64,000 nucleotides of DNA from Bicyclus anynana. Its lineage: Eukaryota; Arthropoda; Insecta; Lepidoptera; Nymphalidae. Shown one piece after another: positions 50,318 to 61,207 of this stretch. The stretch spans positions 992,001 to 1,056,000 of the forward strand of contig NC_069105.1 in the NCBI RefSeq assembly GCF_947172395.1, given 5' to 3'. Below the pieces are notes generated by a model that did not search any database, was not told the DNA's origin, and was given only the letters and a program-made list of their open reading frames with translations. Every line of letters begins with the position of its first letter. Positions within the stretch are counted from its first letter, which is position 1. The position numbers and the translations under genes are program-made.

Positions 50318-50575
50318 ACATACGCGTGGCGCAGTAAGTAGTGCTCCTGCATCCACGGTCATGGGTTTGATTCCCACACCTGGAAAATATTTGTGTGAAG
50401 AGCATGGGTTTTTTCCAGTGTGTGTGTATTTATACATTATATAAGTATTTATAGGTAGTATATAAATGTAAATGAATATTATAATATCAACTATCTTAGT
50501 ACCCACAACACAAGCTACTCTGTATGCCTACTTTGGGGCTAGATAGTGCTTTGTATGGTTTAAGTATAAATAATT
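50318..50575 (+). mobile_element. SINE-C copy inside outer Harbinger
   Basis: ACGCGTGGCGCAGTAAGTAG head, CATGGGTTTGATTCCCACAC (B box), GGAAAATATTTGTGTGAAGA and TTTGGGGCTAGATAGTGCTT. Its tail supplies the stop codon of the adjacent minus-strand frame (50560-50809). Mirrored at 57392-57635. Confidence 0.8.
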
Positions 50576-50947
50576 ATACAGAAGGCTTGGTCACGAAAAA
50601 ATATATCCAGTCCTTTGTCTGCATAGCTTGAGGGTTCTAGCAACTTGTTATCATGGTTTTGAGTGAGGAATCCTTGGACAATACTGCCATCACAAGGATT
50701 ACTGTTTTCTGTATCCAGCCCTTGATCTAACAGCCAAGTGAAAGCTTCTTTAGGTGTTGGTTGAAACATTGTTAAGCTCTTCACTTCTTCAAAATTATTA
50801 GTGATTCTCCTAGAAACATAAATCATAATGTAGGTATACATGGTACTGCCCAACAAGTTCTTATAAAGTAGGTATATAATATACTGACCTGTGATAAGTC
50901 TCCTCCTTCGGCTGCATAGCTTGAGGGTTTAGGAAACCAGAGTTCAT
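50560..50947 (-). CDS. Spliced 102-residue frame, outer Harbinger, unknown function
   Basis: Exon 1 is 50947-50889 and exon 2 is 50809-50560, with donor CACAG|gtcagt and acceptor tttctag|GAG. The product starts MNSGFLNPQAMQPKEETYHR and includes MFQPTPKEAFTWLLDQGL and LEPSSYADKGLDIFFRDQ. The reading frame ends in the SINE-C tail, so the protein is probably truncated by that SINE. A 60-bp internal similarity links exon 1 (CCCTCAAGCTATGCAGCCGA) with exon 2 (CCCTCAAGCTATGCAGACAA). It lies just downstream of the transposase remnant. No domain is recognised. Confidence 0.4.
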
Positions 50948-50979
50948 GGTTTTGGAGTGAGGAAACATTTTACAATATG

Positions 50980-51991
50980 CACCCAACTACAAGGCTCCAC
51001 CGTATTTCTGACACAGCAATGTTGTGCATATCTTCATGGGATCTAGGAGCAGCTCCCAAGATGGGGGTCATCATGCAAACATTGGTCACCTGAAAGAATT
51101 GAAGTGTGTATTGCAATGTATTATGTATTTTGCCTACATAAAAGTAACAGTTATATATAATTTATAGTATATAATTTATATTTGGATCCTGTAGTTTCAT
51201 TAACTGACAGTTATACCTAAGCAACAGCTTACCTAACAACCAACAGCGGTCCCTATTGGGCAGGTTTTCCTCAAGTGATCTTATTGCACTGGTTCCATAT
51301 GTACAAGTCATAAGATGCACCACCAAATTGAGCATCCACTATGTTATTATTAGATTGGCATCACATATCTGAAATATTAATTGACAATATATAAATAAGT
51401 TAATGTTTAAATAAAAGGAGGTACCATGCTTTTATTCAATTCTAATTGTTAGCCTCCTAGTAGCTCTTGGCTTGTAGGCCGAACTATTGTCACATGGGTG
51501 CAATCAATGCGCCCTAATACCCGGGCAATCCAAATTTTTTCATAAATCTGTAAGTAGATGTTAATCTAGATTAAGCACCTGGGTATATGTCTATTTACAG
51601 TAACATCCTGTGATATGAATAAGCACTCTGTGTATTATTTATTAATCTCAATCAATAATCAATCTCATTTTGCAAATAAGTTTTTATGCAAAATCAACCT
51701 ATGAAAGTTTCAGTGTGGTAGTGAACACAAATTAGTTGAGTCTTAGAAAAAAAAAACTAAAAATATAATGAATAGGTTATGTTAGTGCTATAAGTTAGTT
51801 TCATACTTACTTATTTATAATGATTTTGTGTTTAATGCAAAGGGAACTTAACACATTTTTTTTAAACAGCTGGGGTATTCAGGAGCGTCAGCGACTTCAT
51901 GTAGGCATTTGCTAAAAGATGCCTTAGCCATCACAAAGCCATTTGTATGATCCATTGGCATAAAAGTTTAAAGCTGCCAAGACCTGTAAAT
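50980..51991 (-). pseudogene. Harbinger DDE transposase remnant, outer copy
   Basis: This is the mirror of 55962-56975. Reading the minus strand one finds, in order and in different frames, VLTALNFYANGSYKW, FSKCLHEVADA, KFGLPGVLGRIDCTHVTIVR, VDAQFGGASYDLYIWNQ, LEENLPNRDRCWLLG and MTPILGAAPRSHEDMHN. These are the typical blocks of HARBI1/PIF transposases. The first catalytic Asp (GRIDCTH) is kept; the second (GDSGY-type) and the final Glu block are lost. Frameshifts and stops make it non-functional. Confidence 0.75.
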
Positions 51992-52084
51992 AATATTCAA
52001 TGGTTTAATTTAGGTTCTTAGGATGACAGTGACCGATCTTTAGATAATATTATTTGTTTCTTACAATCTAACACAAATACTACT

Positions 52085-52240
52085 GGACTGATTATAAAAA
52101 ATCTTTCACCATTGGTAAGCTACAGCACAGAGTAATATAGGCTATATAAAATATAGCCCGTATTACTCTGTGCTACCCCATATTCCCACAGGAACGGGAA
52201 CTACACCGGTCAAACTATGGTGTGTCTGCTAGTACTGAAT
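52085..52240 (+). mobile_element. Helitron-like fragment inside outer Harbinger
   Basis: CTGGACTGATTATAAAAAAT, CTTTCACCATTGGTAAGCTA, then an inverted pair CAGCACAGAGTAATATAGGC / GCCCGTATTACTCTGTGCTA. It ends GTGTGTCTGCTAG|T. Mirrored at about 55705-55865. Confidence 0.5.
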
Positions 52241-52295
52241 AAGCCTACTCCAAATCTTAAACCAACTATGATGATGGAAGCTCACCATATAAAAA

Positions 52296-52405
52296 TACCA
52301 TATTCGGCTCACTGCTGAGCTCGAGTCTCCTCTCAGAATGAGAGGGGTTAGGCCCATAGTCCACGTCACTTGCTCAACGCAGAGAATGAAGAAAATTCCT
52401 TCATT
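52296..52405 (-). mobile_element. SINE-B tail fragment inside outer Harbinger
   Basis: ATATTCGGCTCACTGCTGAG, TCTCAGAATGAGAGGGGTTA, TAGTCCACGTCACTTGCTCA. Mirrored at 55540-55645. Confidence 0.75.
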
Positions 52406-52445
52406 CATTCATATAACTTACTTATCTCTAATTCATTGCGAACAG

Positions 52446-52465
52446 CAGGGTCATTATGTAACTCG
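52446..52465 (+). repeat. Inner Harbinger left end, preceded by CAG target duplication
   Basis: CAGGGTCATTATGTAACTCG, preceded by CAG (52443-52445). It is the T2-type end. The T1-type partner is at 61208-61227. Confidence 0.8.
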
Positions 52466-52899
52466 GTGAACGCTTTAAAATCACAGTCACGACAACAAAT
52501 GACAGCGATTTTTCGTTTTTGCGATCATGTAACACACATCTCCCACCGAAATGACGTCATCTTGGATCGTTCTCTGTCACGGTCACTTGTAGGGATTTAT
52601 CCAAGTTGTAACGCAGTTTTTACGTATCGATAGTCAGTTTAAGCGATTATGTAAGCATAATGATCATACAACTGGGTGACACAGAAGTTGTCAAAGTCAA
52701 TCGCTATAGAAACTAATACCGAGCAGTGTTTTAATAAAGTTTACTTGACGCCTGTGATTCAATAGTTACAAATAAAAGTACTTTTAGGATTTTTTTGAAT
52801 TTTGTACTATACCTTGTAAGTAAGGTATTAGTTTGTAAGTCAATAAAATCAGAATTAGAAAAGTTTTTCATGTAAAATATGACGAAAGTTGAGAATATA

Positions 52900-55244
52900 C
52901 AACGTGTCCCAAAATTCAACGATAAGCGGGCGCCAAAAGATTGACCTGCTCATGAGCACTTAAGGAAAAATAATAAAAAAAATATACCTAAATTTTTTTT
53001 TTAGTTACAAAATAAATTTTAAAATTCTTTGAAAATTTACACCTTGTATGATATTTTGAACTACCGCAGCTACAATTTCTTAAATATGCTTAAGATTTTT
53101 TTTGTATCGGAACCTAAGTAGTACTACTATTCACCACAACTCTTAAAAACACCACAATGCCCGCAGTTTTTACACAAAAAAATATCAAAATATTTTTTTT
53201 CCCTCAAATTTTTAAAGATTTTTACTTTCAGTCTACTTTGACTCATGGTCTTGCAAAAAAAAGTATGAACACCGCTATGGCAAGTTATTTTCAAAGTTGA
53301 CGCAACTAATCAAGATTTCAAAATAGTATAATACCCTAGGATAACTAGTCGCAAAAAAAAAATATGCGTACCATTTGTAAACAAGAACTAAATTTCTAAA
53401 ATGTTTTTGCTCCTAGAAATCACTTTTACTTTATGCACAAAATGATGTGAGTCATACGTTGCAATTTCCTAGAATTTTAATGGAACGAACGATAACATTT
53501 AAAAATAAGAGAGAGAGAGAGAGAGAAAGATAGCGATAAGTATACGTTAGAGAGGGATAGACAGATGTTCTTTGTTGAATGACAATGATGCAGGTAAAGA
53601 AAATCCTGTTCCCAGCAAGTCAGTACGCTCTGCTCCTTTGTTTACTGCGCAACTTTCCGTATTCAATTGACGTGGCTCTCGTACTAACGACTTTTGGCTT
53701 TGCATTTTGGACTGGACTTAAGTGATCTGCAAACTGAACTGACCTGGCATTATTTTGGACTGTGCCTGTGTTTTGTGAATTGGACTTTTGGTGTATTTTG
53801 GACTGTTTAGCGTTATCATGCCGCAACCATACACGCCGATGGAATACGCTAACATGCATCTCATTTATGGAGAATGTCGGTGCAATGCTAACGCTGCTAG
53901 CAGATTGTATCGAGAAAGGTACCCAAACGCTCAAAGATATCCAGATTATCGGGTATTTATGAATGTGCATCAAACGTTACTATCACGGGACTATCCACTG
54001 CGGATCGCATTTTGCCGAGTGATGCTTCAAAAGCATCGGGAAGATCCTCAGTTCTTGGATAAAGTACTATGGTCGGATGAAACAACCTGCAAGAAAGATG
54101 GCTATTTAAATCTTCACAACCTACACAGCTGGAGCAATGAGAATCCGCACCTGATGAGAGAAGACAAATCCCAATATCAATTTAAGGTCAACTTATGGAC
54201 GGGCATTTTAAATGGAAAAGTGATTGGGCCTTTTGAATTACAAGGAAACTTAGATGGGGACAGTTATTTGAACTTTTTACAAAATGATTTGCAAGAATTA
54301 CTAGAAGACGTCCCCCTAAGCGACCTTCAAAATATGTGGTATCAAAATGATGGTTGCCCAGCTCACTACGCTCGTCCTGTGAGACAATACCTAGACCACG
54401 AGTATCCGGGGCGTTGGATCGGGCGACTTGGTCCTATCCTATGGCCACCCCGATCACCCGACCTAAACCCCCTGGATTTCTTTTATTGGGGTTGTCTCAA
54501 AGACAGGATCTACGCAAAACCGATTACGACATTGGACGAGCTTCGGCAAAAAATCACTCAGGCTGCGGCACATATCAATGCTAGAAGATATGCGCGAAAA
54601 ATAAAACGGTCGTTTTTAAGGCGATGTCGTGCCTGTATTAATGCCGGTGGAAAACAATTCGAACATTTACTTTAATGTTGTGTAATTAAAATAACAAACA
54701 CATTTTTGGAACATAGTAAAATTTATTACTAACAACAAGAACAATTAAGAAATTTGGTTCTTGTTTACAAATGGTACGCATATTTTTTTTTGTGACTAGT
54801 TATCCTAGGGTATTATACTATTTTGAAATCTTGATTAGTTGCGTCAACTTTGAAAATAACTTGCCATAGCGGTGTTCATACTTTTTTTTGCAAGACCATG
54901 AGTCAAAGTAGACTGAAAGTAAAAATCTTTAAAAATTTGAGGGAAAAAAAATATTTTGATTTTTTTTTGTGTAAAAACTGCGGGCATTGTGGTGTTTTTA
55001 AGAGTTGTGGTGAATAGTAGTACTACTTAGGTTCCGATACAAAAAAAATCTTAAGCATATTTAAGAAATTGTAGCTGCGGTAGTTCAAAATATCATACAA
55101 GGTGTAAATTTTCAAAGAATTTTAAAATTTATTTTGTAACTAAAAAAAAAATTTAGGTATATTTTTTTTATTATTTTTCCTTAAGTGCTCATGAGCAGGT
55201 CAATCTTTTGGCGCCCGCTTATCGTTGAATTTTGGGACACGTTG
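52900..55244 (+). mobile_element. DD41D mariner-like element with about 0.5-kb TIRs
   Basis: TA flanks both ends (52898-52899, 55245-55246). The element starts CAACGTGTCCCAAAATTCAA and ends in its complement. The inverted arms run to about 53396 and from about 54750, roughly 495 bp each. The equivalent position of the outer Harbinger (about 61486-61490, AGAATATATAGTAGG in complement) has the intact TA and no insert. The transposase gene lies between the arms. Such long TIRs are unusual for mariner elements, which mostly have about 30-bp ends. Confidence 0.88.
53818..54675 (+). CDS. Mariner-like DDE transposase (DD41D), internally deleted
   Basis: An open frame of 285 residues from ATG 53818 (an in-frame ATG at 53788 would add ten residues, but MPQPYTPMEYANMHLIYGE looks like the true start). 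Residues 5-45 form an N-terminal helix-turn-helix-like domain (YTPMEYA...GECRCNANAASRLYRERYP). The catalytic core has KVLWSDE (first Asp), MWYQNDGCPAHYA (second Asp) and WPPRSPDLNPLDFFYWG; 41 residues separate the second and third Asp, hence DD41D. Between FMNVHQTL and LSRDYPLRIAFC about 100 residues that related proteins have (second DNA-binding part and linker) are missing, so it probably cannot bind its ends. The frame is otherwise intact. Confidence 0.85.
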   Translation: MPQPYTPMEYANMHLIYGECRCNANAASRLYRERYPNAQRYPDYRVFMNVHQTLLSRDYPLRIAFCRVMLQKHREDPQFLDKVLWSDETTCKKDGYLNLHNLHSWSNENPHLMREDKSQYQFKVNLWTGILNGKVIGPFELQGNLDGDSYLNFLQNDLQELLEDVPLSDLQNMWYQNDGCPAHYARPVRQYLDHEYPGRWIGRLGPILWPPRSPDLNPLDFFYWGCLKDRIYAKPITTLDELRQKITQAAAHINARRYARKIKRSFLRRCRACINAGGKQFEHLL

Positions 55245-55357
55245 TATAGTAGGTACCTACCTACATACTTATTTCATAAAGCAGAATTACAGTTTTAGAG
55301 TTAGTTGAAGTGAATTTAATTAATTGTGTTATTTTTGTAGTGTTTACCGACATTGCC

Positions 55358-55520
55358 ATGTACAATACAATGCATGTAGCATTTGTATTGTACGCGGAAA
55401 CGGAACGAAAAAGATGTCTTTGTCGAGTTCATTGCAAAACTTTCGTGTCGCGATACCAGCAGGTTTTAGAAGAAATACAAAGTCTTCGAACAACTGCTGT
55501 TCGCAATGAATTAGAGATAA
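55358..55520 (+). CDS. Open exon upstream of the transposase remnant, inner Harbinger
   Basis: An acceptor-like atttttgtag at 55340 leads into ATG (55358). The frame includes LYAETERKRCLCRVHCKTF, SRYQQVLEEIQSLRTTAVRN and ELEI, and it ends at a donor-like GATAA|gtaagt. It crosses the site CTGCTG (55494-55499), where the outer copy was split by the inner one. It could be the 5' exon of the element's transcript. I know of no match. Confidence 0.4.
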
Positions 55521-55539
55521 GTAAGTTATATGAATGAAT

Positions 55540-55645
55540 GAAGGAATTTTCTTCATTCTCTGCGTTGAGCAAGTGACGTGGACTATGGGCCTAACCCCTC
55601 TCATTCTGAGAGGAGACTCGAGCTCAGCAGTGAGCCGAATATGGT
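55540..55645 (+). mobile_element. SINE-B tail fragment inside inner Harbinger
   Basis: Complement of 52296-52405: CTGCGTTGAGCAAGTGACGT, CCCCTCTCATTCTGAGAGG, CTCAGCAGTGAGCCGAATAT. Confidence 0.75.
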
Positions 55646-55704
55646 ATTTTTATATGGTGAGCTTCCATCATAGGATAAGTTGGTTTAAGATTTGGAGTAG
55701 GCTT

Positions 55705-55865
55705 ATTCAGTACTAGCAGACACACCATAGTTTGGCCGGTGTAGTTCCCGTTCCTGTGGGAATATGGGGTAGCACAGAGTAATACGGGCTATATTTTATA
55801 TAGCCTATATTACTCTGTGCTGTAGCTTACCAATGGTGAAAGATTTTTTATAATCAGTCCAGTAG
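55705..55865 (-). mobile_element. Helitron-like fragment inside inner Harbinger
   Basis: Mirror of 52085-52240, with CTAGCAGACACACCATAGTT at the terminus. TTTGGCCGGTGTAGTTCCC differs from the outer copy by one base (TTTGACCGG). Confidence 0.5.
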
Positions 55866-55961
55866 TATTTGTGTTAGATTGTAAGAAACAAATAATATTA
55901 TCTAAAGATCGGTCACTGTCATCCTAAGAACCTAAATTAAACCATTGAATATTATTTACAG

Positions 55962-56975
55962 GTCTTGACAGCTTTAAACTTTTATGCCAATGGATCATAC
56001 AAATGGCTTTGTGATGGCTAAGGCATCTTTTAGCAAATGCCTACATGAAGTCGCTGACGCTCCTGAATACCCCAGCTGTTTAAAAAAAATGTGTTAAGTT
56101 CCCTTTGCATTAAACACAAAATCATTATAAATAAGTAAGTATGAAACTAACTTATAGCACAGTATGAAACTAACATAACCTATTCATTATATTTTTAGTT
56201 TTTTTTTCTAAGACTCAACTAATTTGTGTTCACTACCACACTGAATCTTTCATAGGTTGATTTTGCATAAAAACTTATTTGCAAAATGAGATTGATTATT
56301 GATTGAGATTAATAAATAATACACAGAGTGCTTATTCATATCACAGGATGTTACTGTAAATAGACATATACCCAGGTGCTTAATCTAGATTAACATCTAC
56401 TTACAGATTTATGAAAAAATTTGGATTGCCCGGGTATTAGGGCGCATTGATTGCACCCATGTGACAATAGTTCGGCCTACAAGCCAAGAGCTACTAGGAG
56501 GCTAACAATTAGAATTGAATAAAAGCATGGTACCTCCTTTTATTTAAACATTAACTTATTTATATATTGTCAATTAATATTTCAGATATGTGATGCCAAT
56601 CTAATAATAACATAGTGGATGCTCAATTTGGTGGTGCATCTTATGACTTGTACATATGGAACCAGTGCAATAAGACCACTTGAGGAAAACCTGCCCAATA
56701 GGGACCGCTGTTGGTTGTTAGGTAAGCTGTTGCTTAGGTATAACTGTCAGTTAATGAAACTACAGGATCCAAATATAAATTATATACTATAAATTATATA
56801 TAACTGTTACTTTTATGTAGGCAAAATACATAATACATTGCAATACACACTTCAATTCTTTCAGGTGACCAATGTTTGCATGATGACCCCCATCTTGGGA
56901 GCTGCTCCTAGATCCCATGAAGATATGCACAACATTGCTGTGTCAGAAATACGGTGGAGCCTTGTAGTTGGGTGC
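55962..56975 (+). pseudogene. Harbinger DDE transposase remnant, inner copy
   Basis: An acceptor-like attatttacag precedes VLTALNFYANGSYKWLCDG (55962). FSKCLHEVADA follows at about 56022, KFGLPGVLGRIDCTHVTIVR at about 56413-56480, ICDANLIIT-stop and after a +1 shift VDAQFGGASYDLYIWNQ at 56583-56665, LEENLPNRDRCWLLG at about 56680-56725 and MTPILGAAPRSHEDMHN at about 56882. Large non-coding gaps separate the blocks. The outer copy shows the same breaks, so decay preceded duplication. Confidence 0.78.
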
Positions 56976-57006
56976 ATATTGTAAAATGTTTTCTCACTCC
57001 AAAACC

Positions 57007-57394
57007 ATGAACTCTGGTTTCCTAAACCCTCAAGCTATGCAGCCGAAGGAGGAGACTTATCACAGGTCAGTATATTATATACCTACTTTATAAGAACTTG
57101 TTGGGCAGTACCATGTATACCTACATTATGATTTATTTTTCTAGGAGAATCACTAATAATTTTGAAGAAGTGAAGAGCTTAACAATGTTTCAACCAACAC
57201 CTAAAGAAGCTTTCACTTGGCTGTTAGATCAAGGGCTGGATACAGAAAACAGTAATCCTTGTGATGGCAGTATTGTCCAAGGATTCCTCACTCAAAACCA
57301 TGATAACAAGTTGCTAGAACCCTCAAGCTATGCAGACAAAGGACTGGATATATTTTTTCGTGACCAAGCCTTCTGTATAATTATTTATACTTAA
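57007..57394 (+). CDS. Spliced 102-residue frame, inner Harbinger (copy of 50560-50947)
   Basis: Exon 1 is 57007-57065 (donor CACAG|gtcagt) and exon 2 is 57145-57394 (acceptor atttttctag). 309 nt including the stop. Same product as the outer copy, with one visible difference in the intron next to the acceptor (tttatttttctag against tttatgtttctag). Confidence 0.4.
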
Positions 57395-57635
57395 ACCATA
57401 CAAAGCACTATCTAGCCCCAAAGTAGGCATACAGAGTAGCTTGTGTTGTGGGTACTAAGATAGTTGATATTATAATATTCATTTACATTTATATACTACC
57501 TATAAATATTTATATAATGTATAAATACACACACTCTGGAAAAAACCCATGCTCTTCACACAAATATTTTCCAGGTGTGGGAATCGAACCCATGACCGTG
57601 GATGCAGGAGCACTACTTACTGCGCCACGCGTATG
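57392..57635 (-). mobile_element. SINE-C copy inside inner Harbinger
   Basis: Mirror of 50318-50575: CACTATCTAGCCCCAAAGTA, GGTGTGGGAATCGAACCCAT (B box complement, closer to consensus than the outer copy), GCGCCACGCGT. Confidence 0.8.
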
Positions 57636-58103
57636 TGTTTTTATTTTGAAGCAAATTATTAAAGTTGATAATTCAAATTGTAGTCATGTTTTTAATTAAT
57701 CTATAATTAATTTTTAATTTACATTTTTGTTAAATATTTACCTATACTTCAGTCTATTTTTGTTAGAGGGGGTACCTATATGTGTAAGTAGGGTCGTTTC
57801 TTGATTAAATTAAACTAAAGAATGAAAGATATATATTATAACAAAATTTGTCAACAACAATATATAAGTCTGAATAAAAAATACCAACACAAGTAAATAT
57901 ATTTTTTATTTTTAAGTAATAGATGTTACACAAATATAGAACTACCTGGCCCTACCTGCTTAACATTAAACAACATTGTTTTTAATCAAATCATTATTTA
58001 TTTATTTCCTACAATGTGGTAGGTACATGTTTTGTTCTTAAAATTATTGAATTGTATAGATAAACAACTAATGTAGTATTCAATTTTTTCTTTTACAATT
58101 ACT

Positions 58104-58610
58104 TAAATAATAATCATCATCATCATCATCATTATAAACACATATTCGGCTCACTGCTGAGCTCGAGTCTCCCTCAGTAAGAGGGGTTAGTGCCTACCCG
58201 CACTCGGGAGACCCCGCACTGGAAAGCGTGGTTGGTCGGTTGGTTGGATGTTCGCGGCTCAAGGTCGTTGTGCTTGGAGGTCCATGTAAGAGGCCTATGT
58301 CCAGCAGTGGACGTCTATCGGCTGATAAGGTAAGGGAAGGCCAATGCCTAACCCCTCTCATTCTGACAGGAGCCGAATATGGGCCAGCATATTTGGATTA
58401 CATTGGTAGACATCACATATGCAGAGAATTAAGAGAATTCTCTGGTATGCAGGTTTCCTCACGATGTTTTCCTTCACTGTTTGAGACACGTGATATTTAG
58501 TTTCTTAAAATGCACACAACTGAAAAGTTGGAGGTGCGTGCCCCGGAACGGGTTCAACCTCACACCCTCCGGAATTGGAGGCAGAGGTCACATTCACTGG
58601 GCTATTAGGG
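58104..58610 (-). mobile_element. SINE-B copy split by an RTE 3' fragment, inner Harbinger
   Basis: (CAT)n at about 58114-58132, GGCTCACTGCTGAGCTCGAG, the RTE piece (CCGCACTGGAAAGCGTGG to GTCTATCGGCTGATAAGG, 58211-58328, + strand), then the SINE-B body and the head complement ACTGGGCTATTAGGG. It lacks the piggyBac-like insert found in the outer copy. Confidence 0.75.
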
Positions 58611-58894
58611 ATAATAATAATAGTTAAATAATATTTCCTCCTAATAATAGATAATAAAACATATTTTGATGTGCAATTTTACAATAAAATTTTTATCTAA
58701 TACTATGTAATACTGAAATTAACCAAATGATAATAATCATATTCTTTATATACAGTGATGTCATAATTAACTATATTAAATTAAAATGAAATTATATTTG
58801 ACAATTTTCTCTCATATGCAATGTCATTATTGATAATAATCTTATAAAAAATCTGTTCATTAAATGTTTGTTTAATTCTTTCTTCATGAATCGT

Positions 58895-60639
58895 TCATAG
58901 AGATGAAGGATTCAGAATCACCAATTTTTTCAAGGTGTTTTGCACCTCAATGGTGACCAGCGACATGGAGACTTCCATAGTCAGTCCCTGGCACTCAAAG
59001 TTTAGAGCCCACATCTTCATGTTGATCTGAAATGTAGAAAATATTTTTTTATTACATGAACTACATATGCCCCCGGTTTCTTTAAGTAGATCTCATTCCT
59101 GTGGGAATATTGAGATAAGAAATGGCCTATGTATTATATCTTGATTAAGAGTTTATATAAATGACAAATCTAGGGGGGGGTTAATTGATATATTTATACC
59201 TCAGGTATATTACTTGGTTCTACAATATATTTCTGTGAGATGGTGATAACAAAAATAATACTTTGTTGTATTTATGTTGAGCTTCTTTTCAGACGAAGAA
59301 TGTTTGTGATCCTTTAGTTTCAGGTTAATGAATATTGTTATCATAAACAATACATTATTGTAAATGATAACAATATTCATTATATGTGATATTTAACAAA
59401 TCAAAATGATGATATTTAACAAATCAAAATGTGCAATATTTATTAAGCTGAACATGTACATAATAAAAGAAAATATAAAGTACAAATTATTATTTGAATT
59501 AGCAATTATTATCATTAAGAATTACATACACTGGATTAGGTAATACTATTCATTCATTCATGATTAGACCAATAGTCCACCACTCTGACCCAAAGGGGAT
59601 TAGCAGACTTCACATAAGCAGAGAATTAAGAGAATTATCTGGTATGCAGGTTTCCTCACGATGTTTTCCTTCACCATTTGATACATGTGATATTTAATAT
59701 CTTAAAATGTACACAACTGAAAAGTTGGAGCTGCATGCCCCGGACTGGATACAAACCCACACCCTCTAGAATCTGAGGCAGAGGTTACATCCACTGGGCT
59801 ATTGCTGTGCTTATGGACCTATATCCCTGGCAAACCCTCTAGTCTATACTCTGCAGCAACTGGGCTTTTATGGGATTAAACTGAGCTCTTTTGTTTTTTG
59901 ATTTGCCTTATATTTTATCCAGTTTTGTAGGAGATACATATACTTGTAGGATTTAACTTAACTATATATTGTACTTGAAATTTGAATTAATTATTTTAAG
60001 TGGCTAGCCTCAATCATCATAAAAAAATTACTAATCAAGGTAGGATTTTATATTTAGCCTTAATGTAACTAAAACAAACACCTACAAATACAAACAATTC
60101 TAATACATCTGCATAATGAGACAAAGTTTGATTTTGATTATTTGTCTTGTACTTAATGCTTAGAACTTAAAGGTTACATGGTGCAGGTATAGTTGTGGTT
60201 TAAAAAGGCTTGTTAATGCAATATGCTAGTCACAAAACCAAGTATTATGTTAAACTTATAATAGAAAATCATGAATTTCAATTGAATATAATTACTATCT
60301 GATGCTCGACAGTTCTACCTGCATAGTTCTCACTCTCTTGGGACTACAGGGATAAAATATAGCCTATTACACTCGCAAGTTATGTGAGTTTCTATTGGTG
60401 AAAGAATTTTCGAAATCGGTTTAGTAGATCCAGAGATTACCCCCTACAATATCAAAAATTTCCTCTCATCCTCTTTAAAATAATAATATAGAATATAGAT
60501 ATGTAATAACTTACACAACGCCACTGGCAGACGCGAACACGGAAGGTTTATTTAGTAGCCTGACTTTCCAAAGGCCCTCCAAAACAACCCATCGCCAAGT
60601 TTGATCCAAGCCAAGGCGATCATTGAGTTTCCCGGACAT
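58895..60639 (-). CDS. Predicted two-exon gene in inner Harbinger (copy of 46525-48282)
   Basis: Exon 1 is 60639 down to 60517 and exon 2 is 59026 down to 58895, with the same splice sites (complements of gtgtaag and catttcag) and stop. I saw no coding change by eye. The parallel preservation follows from recent duplication, so it does not by itself prove that the gene is used. Confidence 0.4.
59552..59812 (-). mobile_element. SINE-B copy inside inner Harbinger
   Basis: Mirror of 47374-47620. CCCAAAGGGGATTAGCAGAC and CCTCTAGAATCTGAGG show two substitutions against the outer copy. Confidence 0.8.
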
Positions 60640-61207
60640 CTTTAGTTGCAAGCGATAAACTTTAATAAACAAAACACTATACAATATACTTTACATATTA
60701 TCACAACGACCATTAAATTAATCATAGGCAGACGATAAAACTTTGAAGAACTTTCGTGTAGATAATGTTTTATGTAAAAGTGGCCGTTTACTTTGATAAA
60801 TTAACTATTAACACTAATAAAAATGTATACGATAAAATGATTAATTAATTACTTCTATTGAAAACAAAAAACTAGCAGTAGCAAGTACTTTGATCCAACG
60901 AAACCAATTTTTTTATTAATATTTTAATACGGCTTTGTTTACCAACAAAGAAACTATGGCACTTCACTTCACCACAGACAAACAGCAAAATCAAGTATAA
61001 TGCGTATATGTGCAAAAGTATGCCGCACCCGTAGTAAGTAGTACCGGGAAAGGGTGTATTTTATTTAGTCGCATAATGTCGATAAAATTTTGCGCCTAGA
61101 ACGATATCACTAGGCATTGTGGCTGTCTTTTGTCTTACATAATCGGAATTGCAAAAACACTCTAGTGTTCAATTTAGCTTTGCGTTACACAGTTAGAAGT
61201 GATACGT

